Shown piece by piece: positions 1 through 9,461 of a DNA stretch of 64,000 bases; within the stretch, counting starts at the first letter, position 1; each line of letters begins with the position of its first letter. The notes beneath the pieces are model-generated. The model was not told the origin of the DNA. It ran no database searches and saw only the letters and a program-made list of their open reading frames with translations. This DNA comes from Flavobacterium sp. YJ01 (GTDB taxonomy: Bacteria > Bacteroidota > Bacteroidia > Flavobacteriales > Flavobacteriaceae), in assembly GCF_029320955.1 (NCBI RefSeq), contig NZ_CP119757.1:558001-622000 (forward strand), given 5' to 3'. The translations under genes and the position numbers were made by a program.

Positions 1-1587
1 CAAATAACCTTTTCCTCCGCAAGCTTCACGACATTCTTGCAAAATATCTCTCGTGCTCCAAGTCGAATACGATTTCATTCCGGCCGCCAAAGCTTCGATT
101 TCCTGCATTTCTGCTTCGGTTCTATTTAAAAATCTATTTGTAAGATATTGAAGGGCAAAATGAACCGCATAAGTTTTTGCCAAATGTGGCAATAATCTAC
201 GTTGATGCATTCTGTAGTTTAAAATCGGAACTTCAGATCCGCCTTCTGGTCCAAATTGCCTTCTTTGATCGCTGTAGCGAACAGCAATTGTCAATCCTGA
301 TTTTGCAGCCGCTAAAGCAGAACGCGGAATTCCGATTCTTCCTCCAACCAGAGTTCCTAACATTGTAAAAAATCGTCTGTTATCACTCGGAATCGGACTT
401 TCAAATTCGCCTTTTTCATTTACAGAAGCAAAACGATCCAGCATATCGTCTTTCGGAATTATTACATTGTCGAAACTAATTGTTCCGTTATCAACCCCGT
501 TTAGTCCCATTTTATGTCCGCAATCGCCAATGGTTACGCCTTTTGCAACATTTCCGTTGGAATCTCTTAACGGGACAACAAAAGCATTTACGCCATAATC
601 ATGTCCGTCGATAATTAGTTTTGCAAATACAGTTGCCATTTGTCCATGAACTGCTGCATTTCCGATATATTCTTTCTGAGCATTTTTATTTGGTGTATGA
701 ATCGTAAAAGTCTGATCATTATGATTGTAAGTTGCAGTAGTTTCTAAACCTTTTACATTAGATCCGTGATGTGTTTCGGTCATCGCAAAACAGCCTGGAA
801 GTTTTAGTGAACCAATGTCTTTCAAATATTTAGCATAATGTTTTTCTGTTCCTAAAGATTGAACGCTCATTCCCCAAAGCCCAAACTGAACACCGAATTT
901 TATTACCAAACTTAAATCGTGGTAACTCAGCGTTTCCATAATAGCAAAATAATCTTCTACGTTTCCTCCTCCACCGTATTCCTTCGGATAAGCCATACTT
1001 CCAAGATTTTCATCGGCTAAAATTTTACACCATTTGTAGACCGTTTCTCTGAAAACATTAATATCTGTAGAAGTTTCATAAGCAAATTCAGGTCTAGAAA
1101 TAACCGATTTTACTTTTTCAATTATTGTTGCTTCTTTTCCGTCTAAAATTTTTGTGATTTTCTGAATGTCAAAACTTGCGTTTGTATGAGAATTTGCGGT
1201 AAAAGAACCCGTTTTTGTTTTGAAATTCTGAAGCGCTTCTTCGCCCAAAATTCCTAAATCATTTTCTAGTTTTTTAAAATCTGATTCTATTGGAGATAAA
1301 TCTAAATCGTTGCCTGAAAGTGCTTTTGCAATATCAAAAATCGATTTTATAGAAGAAGTATCCTGAATACTTTTTTCAATATCCGATTTCCATTGTGTGA
1401 GTTCATTTCGCGAAGGCGGATTTGAAATATCAACTTTAGATAATAAATATCCTTTTTCTTCTTCTGATAAAACAGTTAGCGAATTGATGAAATTTTTTAA
1501 AGTAGAAAATTCTTTCTGTGTCAGTAAATCATCTGACCACACTAAATAAAATAAGGGTGTAAAAGCTTGAAGTTTGGATATTTTCAT
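1..1587 (-). CDS. acyl-CoA dehydrogenase/oxidase family protein, C-terminus cut by window edge
   Basis: An open frame of 529 codons runs from an ATG at 1587 to the window edge with no stop, so the C-terminus is missing. It begins MKISKLQAFTPLFYLVWSDD and later shows acyl-CoA dehydrogenase/oxidase signatures: the AMTETHHGSNVKGLETTA segment (flavin and substrate binding) and RRQFGPEGG with a downstream YLTNRFLNRT helix. The long N-terminal extension before the flavoprotein core suits the large acyl-CoA oxidase-like proteins of Flavobacteria rather than the usual 380-residue dehydrogenases. The probable role is the first oxidation of fatty-acid beta-oxidation. I infer the family from motifs; oxidase versus dehydrogenase chemistry cannot be told here. 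Confidence 0.85.
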   Translation of the reverse strand, partial: MKISKLQAFTPLFYLVWSDDLLTQKEFSTLKNFINSLTVLSEEEKGYLLSKVDISNPPSRNELTQWKSDIEKSIQDTSSIKSIFDIAKALSGNDLDLSPIESDFKKLENDLGILGEEALQNFKTKTGSFTANSHTNASFDIQKITKILDGKEATIIEKVKSVISRPEFAYETSTDINVFRETVYKWCKILADENLGSMAYPKEYGGGGNVEDYFAIMETLSYHDLSLVIKFGVQFGLWGMSVQSLGTEKHYAKYLKDIGSLKLPGCFAMTETHHGSNVKGLETTATYNHNDQTFTIHTPNKNAQKEYIGNAAVHGQMATVFAKLIIDGHDYGVNAFVVPLRDSNGNVAKGVTIGDCGHKMGLNGVDNGTISFDNVIIPKDDMLDRFASVNEKGEFESPIPSDNRRFFTMLGTLVGGRIGIPRSALAAAKSGLTIAVRYSDQRRQFGPEGGSEVPILNYRMHQRRLLPHLAKTYAVHFALQYLTNRFLNRTEAEMQEIEALAAGMKSYSTWSTRDILQECREACGGKGYL

Positions 1588-1617
1588 ATAAATAGTATTC
1601 GGTTTTTAATAGTTTTT

Positions 1618-1790
1618 GCCACAGATTTCACAGATTAAAATGATTTTTTTTATTCGCCACGAATTCCACTAATTTTCACAAATTTTATTACCTATTCTAA
1701 AAACAATTTAATTCGTGAAAATTAGTGCAATTCGTGGCAACACTTTTTTGCACAAAGACTATAATCCTTTTAATCCGTGAAATCTGTGGC
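1618..1790. repeat. nested inverted repeat, GCCACGAATT family, copy 1
   Basis: This fills most of the 328-base gene-free stretch 1588-1915. Outer arms GCCACAGATTTCACAGATTA (1618-1637) and its near complement ending in AATCTGTGGC (1790) enclose inner arms starting GCCACGAATTCCACTAATTT (1656) and ending AGTGCAATTCGTGGC (1738). The transcript could form a long two-stage hairpin. Related copies lie at 30240-30392, 36760-36885 and 55908-55943. Confidence 0.85.
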
Positions 1791-1819
1791 TAAATATTTT
1801 TTCTGTTTATAGCAAAAAA

Positions 1820-1850
1820 AAACAGGAATGAAAAATACTCATTCCTGTTT
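1820..1850 (-). terminator. intrinsic terminator of the EamA gene
   Basis: Arms AAACAGGAATG and CATTCCTGTTT (11 bp, perfect) are followed on the minus strand by a run of T. It lies 66 bases downstream of the EamA stop codon. Confidence 0.75.
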
Positions 1851-1915
1851 AAACATCCTGTTAAGATTCTGATAATTTTCGATTTTAAACCAATAAAAAA
1901 TATGAAAACTAAGAA

Positions 1916-2830
1916 TTAAGAACCCTTGGATATTGAGGTCAATTTTTGCTTTATGGCAAAAATATGATGTGAATTAAAAACTAACACTGCGGTAAAAATT
2001 ATACCATAAGCGGTAATCTGCAAAAGCGATATTTTTTCATTAAAAACAAAAGCCGCTAATCCAAATGCAATCATCGGGTTGATGTTTAAAAGCATCCCAA
2101 CTGTTGAAGAATTGATTCCAGAAAGTGCATATAAATTTAAAAACAACGGAATTATCGTAAACATAATTGCAATGGTCTCAATGCAGAGATAAAACTTAAA
2201 TTCCGTTGGTACCGGTCCCCCAAAAACCGGATAAAAAGGTAACAAAAACAATGCTGCTAATGTTATATGAAAAGTCAATACAATAAATTTATCAAAACCT
2301 TTATTGGCGCGCTGGCTTACTAAATATGCTGCATACGTTAGACCAATAATGATACTAAAAAACATATCCATAATATCGCTGTATGAAAGAAGCAAACATC
2401 CTGAAATACTTAAACCTACAGAAAGCCATTGTGTTTTTAGAAGCTTTTCGTGCAAAATAAAATAAGCCAATAAAGTCGTCAGAATTGGACAAACGAGATA
2501 AGCCAGAGAAGCCGCTTTTACGCTAACATGATTGACTACATAAATAAATGTAAACCAATTTGCCATCAAAAATGCGCTTCCGCCAATATTCAATAAAATC
2601 GATTTTCTTTTTTCTGATTTTGATAAAGATTTAAAGATTTGAATGGTTTCTTTTATTTGTTTTCTTTTGAATATAAAAGCAATTAAAAGCATCAAAATAC
2701 CACAGCTAAAAACTCGAAAAAACAAAATATCCAACGAAGGATATTCATGAATTGGTTTTAAAACCAAGCTGAAAAGTCCCCACGTTACAAAGGCTGAGAT
2801 TGCTGCTATATAATATTTTGTTGTCTTCAC
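1916..2830 (-). CDS. EamA/DMT-family membrane transporter
   Basis: This 304-residue protein has about ten hydrophobic segments in two homologous halves, the layout of drug/metabolite (EamA, RhaT-like) transporters in the inner membrane. The first half starts ISAFVTWGLFSLVLKPI, and the second ends with MLLNINPMIAFGLAAFVFNE, the usual conserved end of an EamA repeat. The substrate is unknown; relatives export amino acids or other small metabolites. It is divergently transcribed from a MocR-type regulator across a 107-base spacer, which strongly suggests that the regulator controls it. Its own terminator follows. Family assignment is firm; the substrate is not predictable. Confidence 0.85.
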   Translation of the reverse strand: MKTTKYYIAAISAFVTWGLFSLVLKPIHEYPSLDILFFRVFSCGILMLLIAFIFKRKQIKETIQIFKSLSKSEKRKSILLNIGGSAFLMANWFTFIYVVNHVSVKAASLAYLVCPILTTLLAYFILHEKLLKTQWLSVGLSISGCLLLSYSDIMDMFFSIIIGLTYAAYLVSQRANKGFDKFIVLTFHITLAALFLLPFYPVFGGPVPTEFKFYLCIETIAIMFTIIPLFLNLYALSGINSSTVGMLLNINPMIAFGLAAFVFNEKISLLQITAYGIIFTAVLVFNSHHIFAIKQKLTSISKGS

Positions 2831-2898
2831 AAAAATTGCTTTTGAATTTATTTTCTTTGATGAGGCAAATTTCTAAAAAATAAAACAGCAATACAGAT

Positions 2899-2934
2899 AC
2901 AGTTTTTGTAAATTGCAGCATAACAGTTTTTATT
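2899..2934. promoter_or_regulatory. possible MocR operator, direct repeat
   Basis: Two copies of ACAGTTTTT start at 2899 and 2923, 24 bases apart, just ahead of the regulator start and inside the divergent spacer. MocR-family regulators often bind direct repeats two or more helical turns apart, so this is a plausible operator. AT-rich chance similarity is possible. Confidence 0.3.
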
Positions 2935-2937
2935 TTT

Positions 2938-4359
2938 ATGAAAAATTCGAATTACTTATACCTTCAATTTGCTGACCGAATCGAGAAACAGATTAAATCG
3001 GGACTTTTAAATGTTGGCGACAAATTGCCTTCTATACGAGAAGTTTGTGCCGAAACAGGTTACAGCATGAGCACAGTAAGCAAAGCTTATTATGAAGTTG
3101 AAAGCCGTTCTTTGATTGAATCTCGCCCTCAATCAGGTTATTATGTAAGTAATATTTCTGCACGCGTAATTCCAGAACCTTCGGCAAGTACACCGATTTT
3201 GACTCTTGAAAATATTGATCGTGAAGACTTAGTTGATCTAGTTTATGGCGATATGCGCAAAAAAGATATTACGATGCTTTCTCTTGGTTTTCCGTCTAAT
3301 GAATTACTTCCAATTGCAAAACTGAATAAAGGAATGGTTCAAGCGATGCGTCAATTACAAAACAGCGGAACGAGTTATGAGGAAATTGAAGGAAATAGTA
3401 ATTTAAGAAAAGAAATTGCACGTTGGTCTTTTACTTGGGGCGGTTCTCTTACTGAAGATGATATTATAACCACGCCTGGCTGTATTTCGGCAATTTCAGA
3501 TTGTCTATTAACGTTGACAAAACCTGGAGATACTATTATTACCGAAAGTCCGGTTTATTTTGGGATTTTGCAATTGGCCAGATCTTTGGGCTTGTACGTG
3601 ATGGAACTTCCAACCAATATGACAACCGGAATTGAACTCGAAGCCGTTAAAAAAACACTTTCTACAAATAAAGTAAAAGCTTGTGTTTTGATGAGCAATT
3701 TCAGTAATCCGTCTGGAAGTATGCTACCAAATGAACATAAAAAAGAAATTGTTAGATTGATGGATTTCTACAATGTTCCGCTAATTGAAGATGATATTCA
3801 TGGCGATTTGTACTTTGGCACAAGCCGACCAACAAATTGCAAAACTTATGATGAAAGCGGAATTGTTTTGTGCTGTAGTTCTGTATCTAAAACTTTAGCT
3901 CCTGGTTATCGCGTTGGTTGGGTTTCTCCAGGAAAATTTAAAAAAGAAGTCTTAAGAACTAAATTATATCATACCATTTCTAATTCTACAATTACGCATG
4001 AAGTAGTTGGAGATTTCTTGAAAAATGGTCGTTATGAAAACCATCTTAGAAAAATACGCCAGATTTTAAATCGAAATTGCACCAATTATATCAATACAGT
4101 TTTAGAATCTTTTCCTGCTGGAACAAAAGTAAGCCAGCCTCAAGGCGGATTTTTTCTTTGGGTAGAATTAGATAAAAAAATCGATACAGCGGCTTTTTAT
4201 AATTTGGCGCTAAAACATAAAATTAGTATTGCACCGGGAAGGATTTTCTCCTTTCAAAATCAATTTTCAAATTGTATGCGATTGAGTTTTGGGCTTCCTT
4301 GGTCTAATGAATTGAGAATTGCTATTCAGACATTAGGGAGACTGGCGAAGCAGCTATAA
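2938..4359 (+). CDS. MocR-family regulator (GntR helix-turn-helix fused to aminotransferase fold)
   Basis: Residues 1-72 are a GntR-type winged helix (GLLNVGDKLPSIREVCAETG, then a recognition helix YSMSTVSKAYYEVE). Residues from about 110 to 473 are a fold-type I aminotransferase domain with PLP lysine K318 in SSVSKTLAPGYRVGW, NPSG at 257-260 and an EDDIHGDLYF stretch. Full length (473 residues) matches MocR/PdxR/GabR regulators, which sense PLP or an amino-acid adduct of it and act at neighbouring promoters. The EamA transporter divergent from it is the obvious target. The effector is unknown. Confidence 0.9.
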   Translation: MKNSNYLYLQFADRIEKQIKSGLLNVGDKLPSIREVCAETGYSMSTVSKAYYEVESRSLIESRPQSGYYVSNISARVIPEPSASTPILTLENIDREDLVDLVYGDMRKKDITMLSLGFPSNELLPIAKLNKGMVQAMRQLQNSGTSYEEIEGNSNLRKEIARWSFTWGGSLTEDDIITTPGCISAISDCLLTLTKPGDTIITESPVYFGILQLARSLGLYVMELPTNMTTGIELEAVKKTLSTNKVKACVLMSNFSNPSGSMLPNEHKKEIVRLMDFYNVPLIEDDIHGDLYFGTSRPTNCKTYDESGIVLCCSSVSKTLAPGYRVGWVSPGKFKKEVLRTKLYHTISNSTITHEVVGDFLKNGRYENHLRKIRQILNRNCTNYINTVLESFPAGTKVSQPQGGFFLWVELDKKIDTAAFYNLALKHKISIAPGRIFSFQNQFSNCMRLSFGLPWSNELRIAIQTLGRLAKQL

Positions 4360-4369
4360 TTTTTTTTTT

Positions 4370-4499
4370 AACACATAGAGACATAGATTTCACTTTTTCG
4401 AAAAAGAACAAAGAAAGAAACTAGTTTCTCACATAGCTATGTGCATTCAAATAAGTGAAACGCCTTTTTTACATTCAAAAAACTATGTTTCTATGTGTT
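4370..4499. repeat. inverted repeat in spacer
   Basis: Arms AACACATAGAGACATAG (4370-4386) and CTATGTTTCTATGTGTT (4483-4499) match at 16 of 17 positions. Between them lie further internal complementary words, including CACATAGCTATGTG around 4430. It sits between the convergent MocR and bestrophin genes. Confidence 0.75.
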
Positions 4500-4514
4500 C
4501 AAATAATAAAAAAA

Positions 4515-4546
4515 AGCTGAACAGTGCAACTACTCACTGTCCAGCC
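4515..4546 (-). terminator. intrinsic terminator of the bestrophin-like gene
   Basis: Minus-strand stem GGCTGGACAGTG with CACTGTTCAGCT (one mismatch), then a T-run. It lies 28 bases past the stop codon at 4575. Confidence 0.75.
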
Positions 4547-4574
4547 AACAATTAAACATAACCAAAATGTTTAT

Positions 4575-5522
4575 TTATAAGACAAAATAAGCGCCTTTTT
4601 CGACTTTCTTAGGCTCGTCTTTTGATTCAAATTCATTTAAAATGTCAAATTCACTTTGATATTCATTCAACATTTGTTTAATATTTCTTTCTATTGTGTT
4701 TGCAATAGTTGTAACTGGCGTATCGGTTGGTCGATTCTCAAACGGATCTTGCAAATGAATCGCCATTCTTTCGATTAAAAAGAAAGCGCCACCAATTGCT
4801 GTAATCAACGGAATTGCAAACCAGCTTAAAACACTTGTCAATCCGAAAGGCAAAAGCAAAATAAACAAACACAATGTTAATCTGATATACATGCTGTATG
4901 TTGTTGGAAAAATGGTGTTTTTAATTCTTTCACATTTTCCCATTTCATCGCATAATCTTGACAAAGTATTATCAATTTCTACTTGTTGGTAGACATTTAT
5001 TCTCTTTTCATTTTTTGCATTTCGCAAATCTCTTGCGTGTAGCATTAAAATTGCATTCGGAACGTTTTGATGATTTTTTATATATTTAATTTCTTCCTCG
5101 CTCATCAAACCATTAAGAGGAGCAATTGCGTCTCTATTTCGAAGTGACTGACCTAAACTGTAACACCACGCAATTTGTCTTTTTGCAAAATTTTCCTTGA
5201 ATTCGCTAGCTTCAACAGAAAAATCTGGATCTTCATAGAACGTTAAAACCTGACGAATTAAAGTTCTAGAATCGTTTACAACGGCTCCCCAAACAATTCT
5301 TGCTTCCCACCATCTGTCATAAGCTTGATTAGACTTAAAAGCCAATAGTAAGGATATTATGGTTCCAATCATGGTTGGAATGGCAATCGGGATATCTACA
5401 GGAAGATTGATGAAATAATGATGAAATATTTCAAATAGTACGGTATAAGCCAATACTAATGCAATTTCTACTTTAATTTTCCCGAGAACGTACTTCATTG
5501 GTATTCTTTTCTTTAACAACAT
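4575..5522 (-). CDS. bestrophin-like (UPF0187) membrane protein
   Basis: The protein has 315 residues. The N-terminal half has hydrophobic helices followed by TIISLLLAFKSNQAYDRWWEAR, the hallmark of bestrophin/RFP-TM proteins. Two further membrane segments near residues 215-250 precede the conserved MAIHLQDPFENRPTDTP motif. Bacterial bestrophins are pentameric ion channels in the inner membrane (chloride or sodium depending on the member), so an ion-permeation role is likely. It appears to be a single gene with its own terminator. Start: the ATG at 5522; a second ATG at residue 9 is possible. Confidence 0.88.
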   Translation of the reverse strand: MLLKKRIPMKYVLGKIKVEIALVLAYTVLFEIFHHYFINLPVDIPIAIPTMIGTIISLLLAFKSNQAYDRWWEARIVWGAVVNDSRTLIRQVLTFYEDPDFSVEASEFKENFAKRQIAWCYSLGQSLRNRDAIAPLNGLMSEEEIKYIKNHQNVPNAILMLHARDLRNAKNEKRINVYQQVEIDNTLSRLCDEMGKCERIKNTIFPTTYSMYIRLTLCLFILLLPFGLTSVLSWFAIPLITAIGGAFFLIERMAIHLQDPFENRPTDTPVTTIANTIERNIKQMLNEYQSEFDILNEFESKDEPKKVEKGAYFVL

Positions 5523-5562
5523 ATTTCCGGCATTTAAATTAAATTAATATTACAACTATCTA

Positions 5563-5708
5563 GTTATTAGCAATTAGTCCTTAGCTATTAGATTTTATAA
5601 ATAATAACAATCTAGTTTTTACTATTCTTGCATTTGTAAAATGGGGGTTACTATACAATTAGTTAAACAGGAATCATTAGTACTCTTTAATTACTAAGGA
5701 CTAATAAC
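5563..5708. repeat. inverted repeat of ATTAG/CTAAT words
   Basis: The spacer between the USP-like and bestrophin genes is bounded by GTTATTAGCAATTAGTCCTTAG (start 5563) and CTAAGGACTAATAAC (ending 5708). The body is a near-repetition of short words such as TTAGCTATTAG. It is one of several word-like quasi-palindromes in this window. Confidence 0.6.
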
Positions 5709-5711
5709 TTT

Positions 5712-6434
5712 TTAAACCATCTCTTCATACAATGAAAGCACAGGAAGTCCTAACTTTTCATTGACATTTTCTTTTTTAGATTTTTTAAATTTGATTTTTT
5801 CGCCTTTTCGAGTTTCTACCAACATATCAATATTGTGTTTAGAAATAGCTTCTGATAGAAATGGCGCAACACTTTCGTAGTTATCTTCAAAACTAGCGGT
5901 CTGGCTTACAATTTCGAAAGAGAAATTAGCGCTTAAAAATTCCTGAACATCTTTTACATGAATGTTTCGGCTTGAATTTTCTACGTAAAGCGCTTTATGA
6001 AGCACGTCTTTGTTAATTTCTGTGCTTAAATGAAGAATCGGACATTTTTGGTTTCCAGCCAATTGCACCAAATATTGGTGAATTTTCTTTGTTTCTTGTT
6101 TATAAGAATGAGTTAGAATTACCAATTTAACAGCAAACGCTTCGATAAGACGTTTAAAAATTGGTGCTGAAAGTCCGTATTGATTATGAACCTTTAGTTT
6201 GACATTTGGAGTATGATCAATAATATAACGACAGGTTTCTAGAACCTCTTCTTGACTTTTAGTAAGCCCAGATCTCATTTCTCTTAAAAAACTAGACGAA
6301 GAAAAAGTATCTGGCGCTTCTGAAACTAATGCTAAAATAATTTCCGATTCCGTATTTTTAGACTGATTCACAGCAGATTTTACAGCCAGAATTGTATCGT
6401 CTTTTAAAGTCGTAGGTATTAGAAAATTTTTCAT
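5712..6434 (-). CDS. universal-stress-protein-like cytoplasmic protein
   Basis: This is a 240-residue protein without signal peptide or membrane segments. The first 135 residues resemble one UspA domain: an IPTTL start strand, then GLSAPIFKRLIEAFAVKLVILTHSY and LAGNQKCPILHLS, which match the alternating strand/helix order and the end of a USP core. The second half has a weaker, similar strand-helix pattern without the ATP-binding glycine motif. A stress-response or nucleotide-binding role is inferred from the fold only. The kinase gene lies upstream across an 83-base spacer (6435-6517). Confidence 0.55.
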   Translation of the reverse strand: MKNFLIPTTLKDDTILAVKSAVNQSKNTESEIILALVSEAPDTFSSSSFLREMRSGLTKSQEEVLETCRYIIDHTPNVKLKVHNQYGLSAPIFKRLIEAFAVKLVILTHSYKQETKKIHQYLVQLAGNQKCPILHLSTEINKDVLHKALYVENSSRNIHVKDVQEFLSANFSFEIVSQTASFEDNYESVAPFLSEAISKHNIDMLVETRKGEKIKFKKSKKENVNEKLGLPVLSLYEEMV

Positions 6435-6517
6435 AAGTACAATCTTTTAGTTTATACTTACAAAATAACTCTCAGAAAATTAGACGCTTATTAATCTAAA
6501 ATTAGAATTTTCTAAAA

Positions 6518-7900
6518 TTAAACATTAGATTTTTTAATATTCAATTTTTTAAAAATGATAGTTACAATTGTACCTTTATTTTGTTCAGACTGAACTTGCA
6601 GTTCTCCCTGATGCATTCTAATAATTTTAGAAGCAAGCGGCAATCCTAAACCGTAACCAATGTATTTGGTCGCTATTTTCCCTCTAAAGAAAGGTTCGTA
6701 CAAATGCGGAATATCTTCAGGCGGAATTCCGATTCCGATATCGTTAATTGTAATTTTAATCATTTCGTCATTTGCCGAAAGATTTACAAAAACTTCATTA
6801 TTATCAGAATATTTTACCCCGTTTGTAATGATATTATTGATTGCCAATTCTAATAATGGTTTATTACAAGGCAATAAAAGTAAATTAGAATCTTCTGGAG
6901 CAAAATTAAGCCTAACACTTACTCGGTTATCAGGATAAATTTTATCCAAATCCGATTTTACATCCAATAGTAATTCATCAATTCTGGCAATATCCGAAAC
7001 TTGTTTTTGTCCGTCATAACCAGTTTGAGTTAGTTTAAGAAGACTTTCTGTTAGATTTCCTAATCTTGAAGCTTGGCTGTAGATATTTTCTAAAGATTCT
7101 ACGTATTCTGCCACTTCACGTTCTTTGAGCAGCATAATTTCTGACTCGGCAATAATAGTCGTAATCGGCGTTTTTAATTCGTGAGAAGCATTATTAATAA
7201 AATTAGCTTGTATTTCGAAAGAAGTTTCCAATCGATCAAGCATATTATTAAAAGTGTTGGTCAAATCTGAAATTTCATCAGAATTTTTAACTTCTGGAAG
7301 TCTGTTATGAAGATTAGAAGCGCTTATTCTTTTTACTTCTTTGGTAATTCGCGCTACAGGATTAATGACACGTTTGGCTAAAAATCGTCCTAAAAGAAAC
7401 GCCAGAATAACAAAACCGATTCCGCCAAAAAGCATAATTTTGACAATATATACAGTTGTGTCTTTTCCTTTGCGATCTCTCGCTCCGACAATTACCATAT
7501 ATTTTTGGTTATTTTCTTGAAAAATCTGACCTAAATAATATTTGTTATCCCTTTCAAAAGAATCTTTTCCTGTTTTTAATATATTGGTATAAAAAGTGTT
7601 AGGAAGATTTAAATTAGTATTGTAATCAAAACTGTTTTCACTATTAATTTTCAATACATATTCTTCTTCTTCAATTAATTCTTCAAGTCCATTTTTTTTA
7701 AGGTTTTTATAATACTTAATCTTTTCTGGATCTTTTTGAAAATGAATAGAAGAAACGATTTTAGCTCTATCATCTAAACGTTTTAGAAAGTGATAGCGGT
7801 TATTTTCTCTAAACAGAAAAAAAACAATGATACACAATAGAGACGTACTAAAGGTAGAAAGGGCAACGTAATTAAAGGTAATTTTTTTTCTAATATCCAT
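6518..7900 (-). CDS. sensor histidine kinase of an OmpR-type two-component pair
   Basis: The 460 residues show a membrane helix near 10-30, an extracytoplasmic sensor of about 120 residues, a second membrane helix near 151-171, a HAMP linker near 172-224, then the phosphoacceptor box with His240 (NNASHELKTPITTI). Downstream are the N box (NNIITNGVKYSDN), the G1 DIGIGIPPEDIPHLYEPF motif and the GYGLGLPLASKI G2 box. It is a complete transmembrane kinase resembling CusS/HprS. It starts one base after the stop of the regulator gene upstream, so the pair is translationally coupled. The signal is unknown. Confidence 0.93.
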   Translation of the reverse strand: MDIRKKITFNYVALSTFSTSLLCIIVFFLFRENNRYHFLKRLDDRAKIVSSIHFQKDPEKIKYYKNLKKNGLEELIEEEEYVLKINSENSFDYNTNLNLPNTFYTNILKTGKDSFERDNKYYLGQIFQENNQKYMVIVGARDRKGKDTTVYIVKIMLFGGIGFVILAFLLGRFLAKRVINPVARITKEVKRISASNLHNRLPEVKNSDEISDLTNTFNNMLDRLETSFEIQANFINNASHELKTPITTIIAESEIMLLKEREVAEYVESLENIYSQASRLGNLTESLLKLTQTGYDGQKQVSDIARIDELLLDVKSDLDKIYPDNRVSVRLNFAPEDSNLLLLPCNKPLLELAINNIITNGVKYSDNNEVFVNLSANDEMIKITINDIGIGIPPEDIPHLYEPFFRGKIATKYIGYGLGLPLASKIIRMHQGELQVQSEQNKGTIVTIIFKKLNIKKSNV

Positions 7901-7901
7901 T

Positions 7902-8576
7902 TTATGGCTTTATAACATAGCCCAAACCTTTCATTGTGTGAATTAATTTGGTACCGTAAGGCTTATCAATTTTTCTTCTTAAATAAGTAATATATACATC
8001 GACAACATTAGTATTCATATCAAAATTGATATCCCAAACATTATCCAAAATCTGATCTCTTGAAACAATTCTTCCTGTGTTTTTTGCTAAATAATACAGA
8101 AGTTTAAATTCTTTTGCAGTCAAAGTAATATTTTCTCCGCCTCTTTTTACAGATTTTGCTCGTCCGTTTATTTCTAAGTCAGCAATTATAATGGTATCTA
8201 TTTTTTCTGTTTCCTGATGCGATCTTCTGTACAAAGCATTTACTCTTGCATCTAATTCTCCAAACTTAAATGGTTTAACCAAATAATCATCTGCACCAGC
8301 GTTTAGTCCTGTTACAATATTTTCTGAAGTTCCTAAAGCTGTTAAAAGCAAAATTGGAACAAAGTTTTTGCTTGCGCGAAGTCTTCTGCAGATTTCGATT
8401 CCGTTAATATCTGGAAGCATTACATCTAAGACGACAACATCAAAGGTATAGTTGTGAATCATCTCCAAGGCTGTTTTACCATCCATGGCAACGCTTACTT
8501 CATTATTATTTTCAGCAAATCCTTTTCGTAGTATCGATAATAGATTTGGTTCGTCTTCAACTATCAGTAATTTCAT
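7902..8576 (-). CDS. OmpR/PhoB-family response regulator
   Basis: The 224-residue protein has a receiver domain with acidic pocket E7-D8 and phosphoacceptor D51 (VVVLDVMLPDING), T80 and K102 of the PFKFGELDARV segment, then a C-terminal winged helix (LTAKEFKLLYYLAKNTGRIV ... VVDVYITYLRRKID ... GLGYVIKP). This is the standard OmpR/CopR architecture. Together with the kinase immediately downstream it forms a complete two-component system. A TATTTTTG -7 element lies upstream on the minus strand (8600-8607) without a clear -33 partner. Confidence 0.94.
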   Translation of the reverse strand: MKLLIVEDEPNLLSILRKGFAENNNEVSVAMDGKTALEMIHNYTFDVVVLDVMLPDINGIEICRRLRASKNFVPILLLTALGTSENIVTGLNAGADDYLVKPFKFGELDARVNALYRRSHQETEKIDTIIIADLEINGRAKSVKRGGENITLTAKEFKLLYYLAKNTGRIVSRDQILDNVWDINFDMNTNVVDVYITYLRRKIDKPYGTKLIHTMKGLGYVIKP

Positions 8577-8680
8577 CTTAAGAAGTTTGTATATACAACA
8601 AAAATAAGCATTGAGTTTTAAAAATAGTACTTATTACGGATAGAAATTATGATTTATTATGAACAATTATGCCAAAACAT

Positions 8681-8706
8681 AAAAAAAGCAGACCAAATAG
8701 CCTGCT
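8681..8706 (-). terminator. intrinsic terminator after the outer-membrane barrel gene
   Basis: Minus-strand stem AGCAG/CTGCT followed by seven T residues, 37 bases past the stop codon at 8743. It separates that gene from the two-component operon. Confidence 0.6.
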
Positions 8707-8742
8707 CATCTTTATTTATTTATGTTTTAAAGCTGTAAATCC

Positions 8743-9360
8743 TTAATTTTTGAAATTAAAACTTAATACTGCTCCAAGACCAAATTGGTACGTTGAGATG
8801 TAATCATTAACTGCAACTGGTCCAACCCAATATGACCAATAATAACTTTCACCAACCGCCGCCGACATAGATTGTAAATAGGCATTAATATTTACTGACA
8901 CTGTAGAAGCAGTTTTAATCTTTACCCCTCCTTTTATATCCCATGCAAAATAAGTTCCGCTACCGCCTTGAGGTGATTCAACTATACCAACTCCTGCACC
9001 AGCACCCAAATAAGGCAGAAGATTCGATCCTGTATCGAAATAATGAGTGAAGTCTAATAAAATGAAATTAAATGCGCCTTTATCGTTAGAATTTAATTGA
9101 CTTCCGGAAGGATCATAAAATGGTATTTTTACATCTGATCTCAAATACTTTAATTCAACTGAATTATTTGTTGAAAAGAAATATTCAAATCCTGCTCCAT
9201 ATTGAAAACCATCTTCTATTGTTGCAGAATAACCGTCATAATCTAACTTATCTGAAAAATTGTAACCCCCATATAAATTAAGAGAAAATGACCTTGCATC
9301 TTGAGCCTGCATTCCTATCGCCGACAGAAATACAACTAATAATAAACTGTACTTTTTCAT
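8743..9360 (-). CDS. outer-membrane beta-barrel protein
   Basis: The 205-residue precursor has a signal peptide (MKKYSLLLVVFLSAIGMQAQ, cleavage near residue 20). After it come alternating amphipathic strands rich in Tyr, Phe and Gly (NLYGGYNFSDKLDYDGY, YFDTGSNLLPYLGAGAGVGI) and a C-terminal FGLGAVLSFNFKN ending in an aromatic-flanked strand, typical of eight-stranded barrels of the OmpW/OmpX type. The role is unknown. A possible TAAATTTG -7 element lies at 9392-9399 on the minus strand. Confidence 0.75.
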   Translation of the reverse strand: MKKYSLLLVVFLSAIGMQAQDARSFSLNLYGGYNFSDKLDYDGYSATIEDGFQYGAGFEYFFSTNNSVELKYLRSDVKIPFYDPSGSQLNSNDKGAFNFILLDFTHYFDTGSNLLPYLGAGAGVGIVESPQGGSGTYFAWDIKGGVKIKTASTVSVNINAYLQSMSAAVGESYYWSYWVGPVAVNDYISTYQFGLGAVLSFNFKN

Positions 9361-9461
9361 AAATTTTGTGTTTGAAAGTTAAATGGTATATCAAATTTAA
9401 GTTTTTTCTTCTAAAAATTAATATTCACACCACTTAATTTTCACACTATCAAACATTTACA

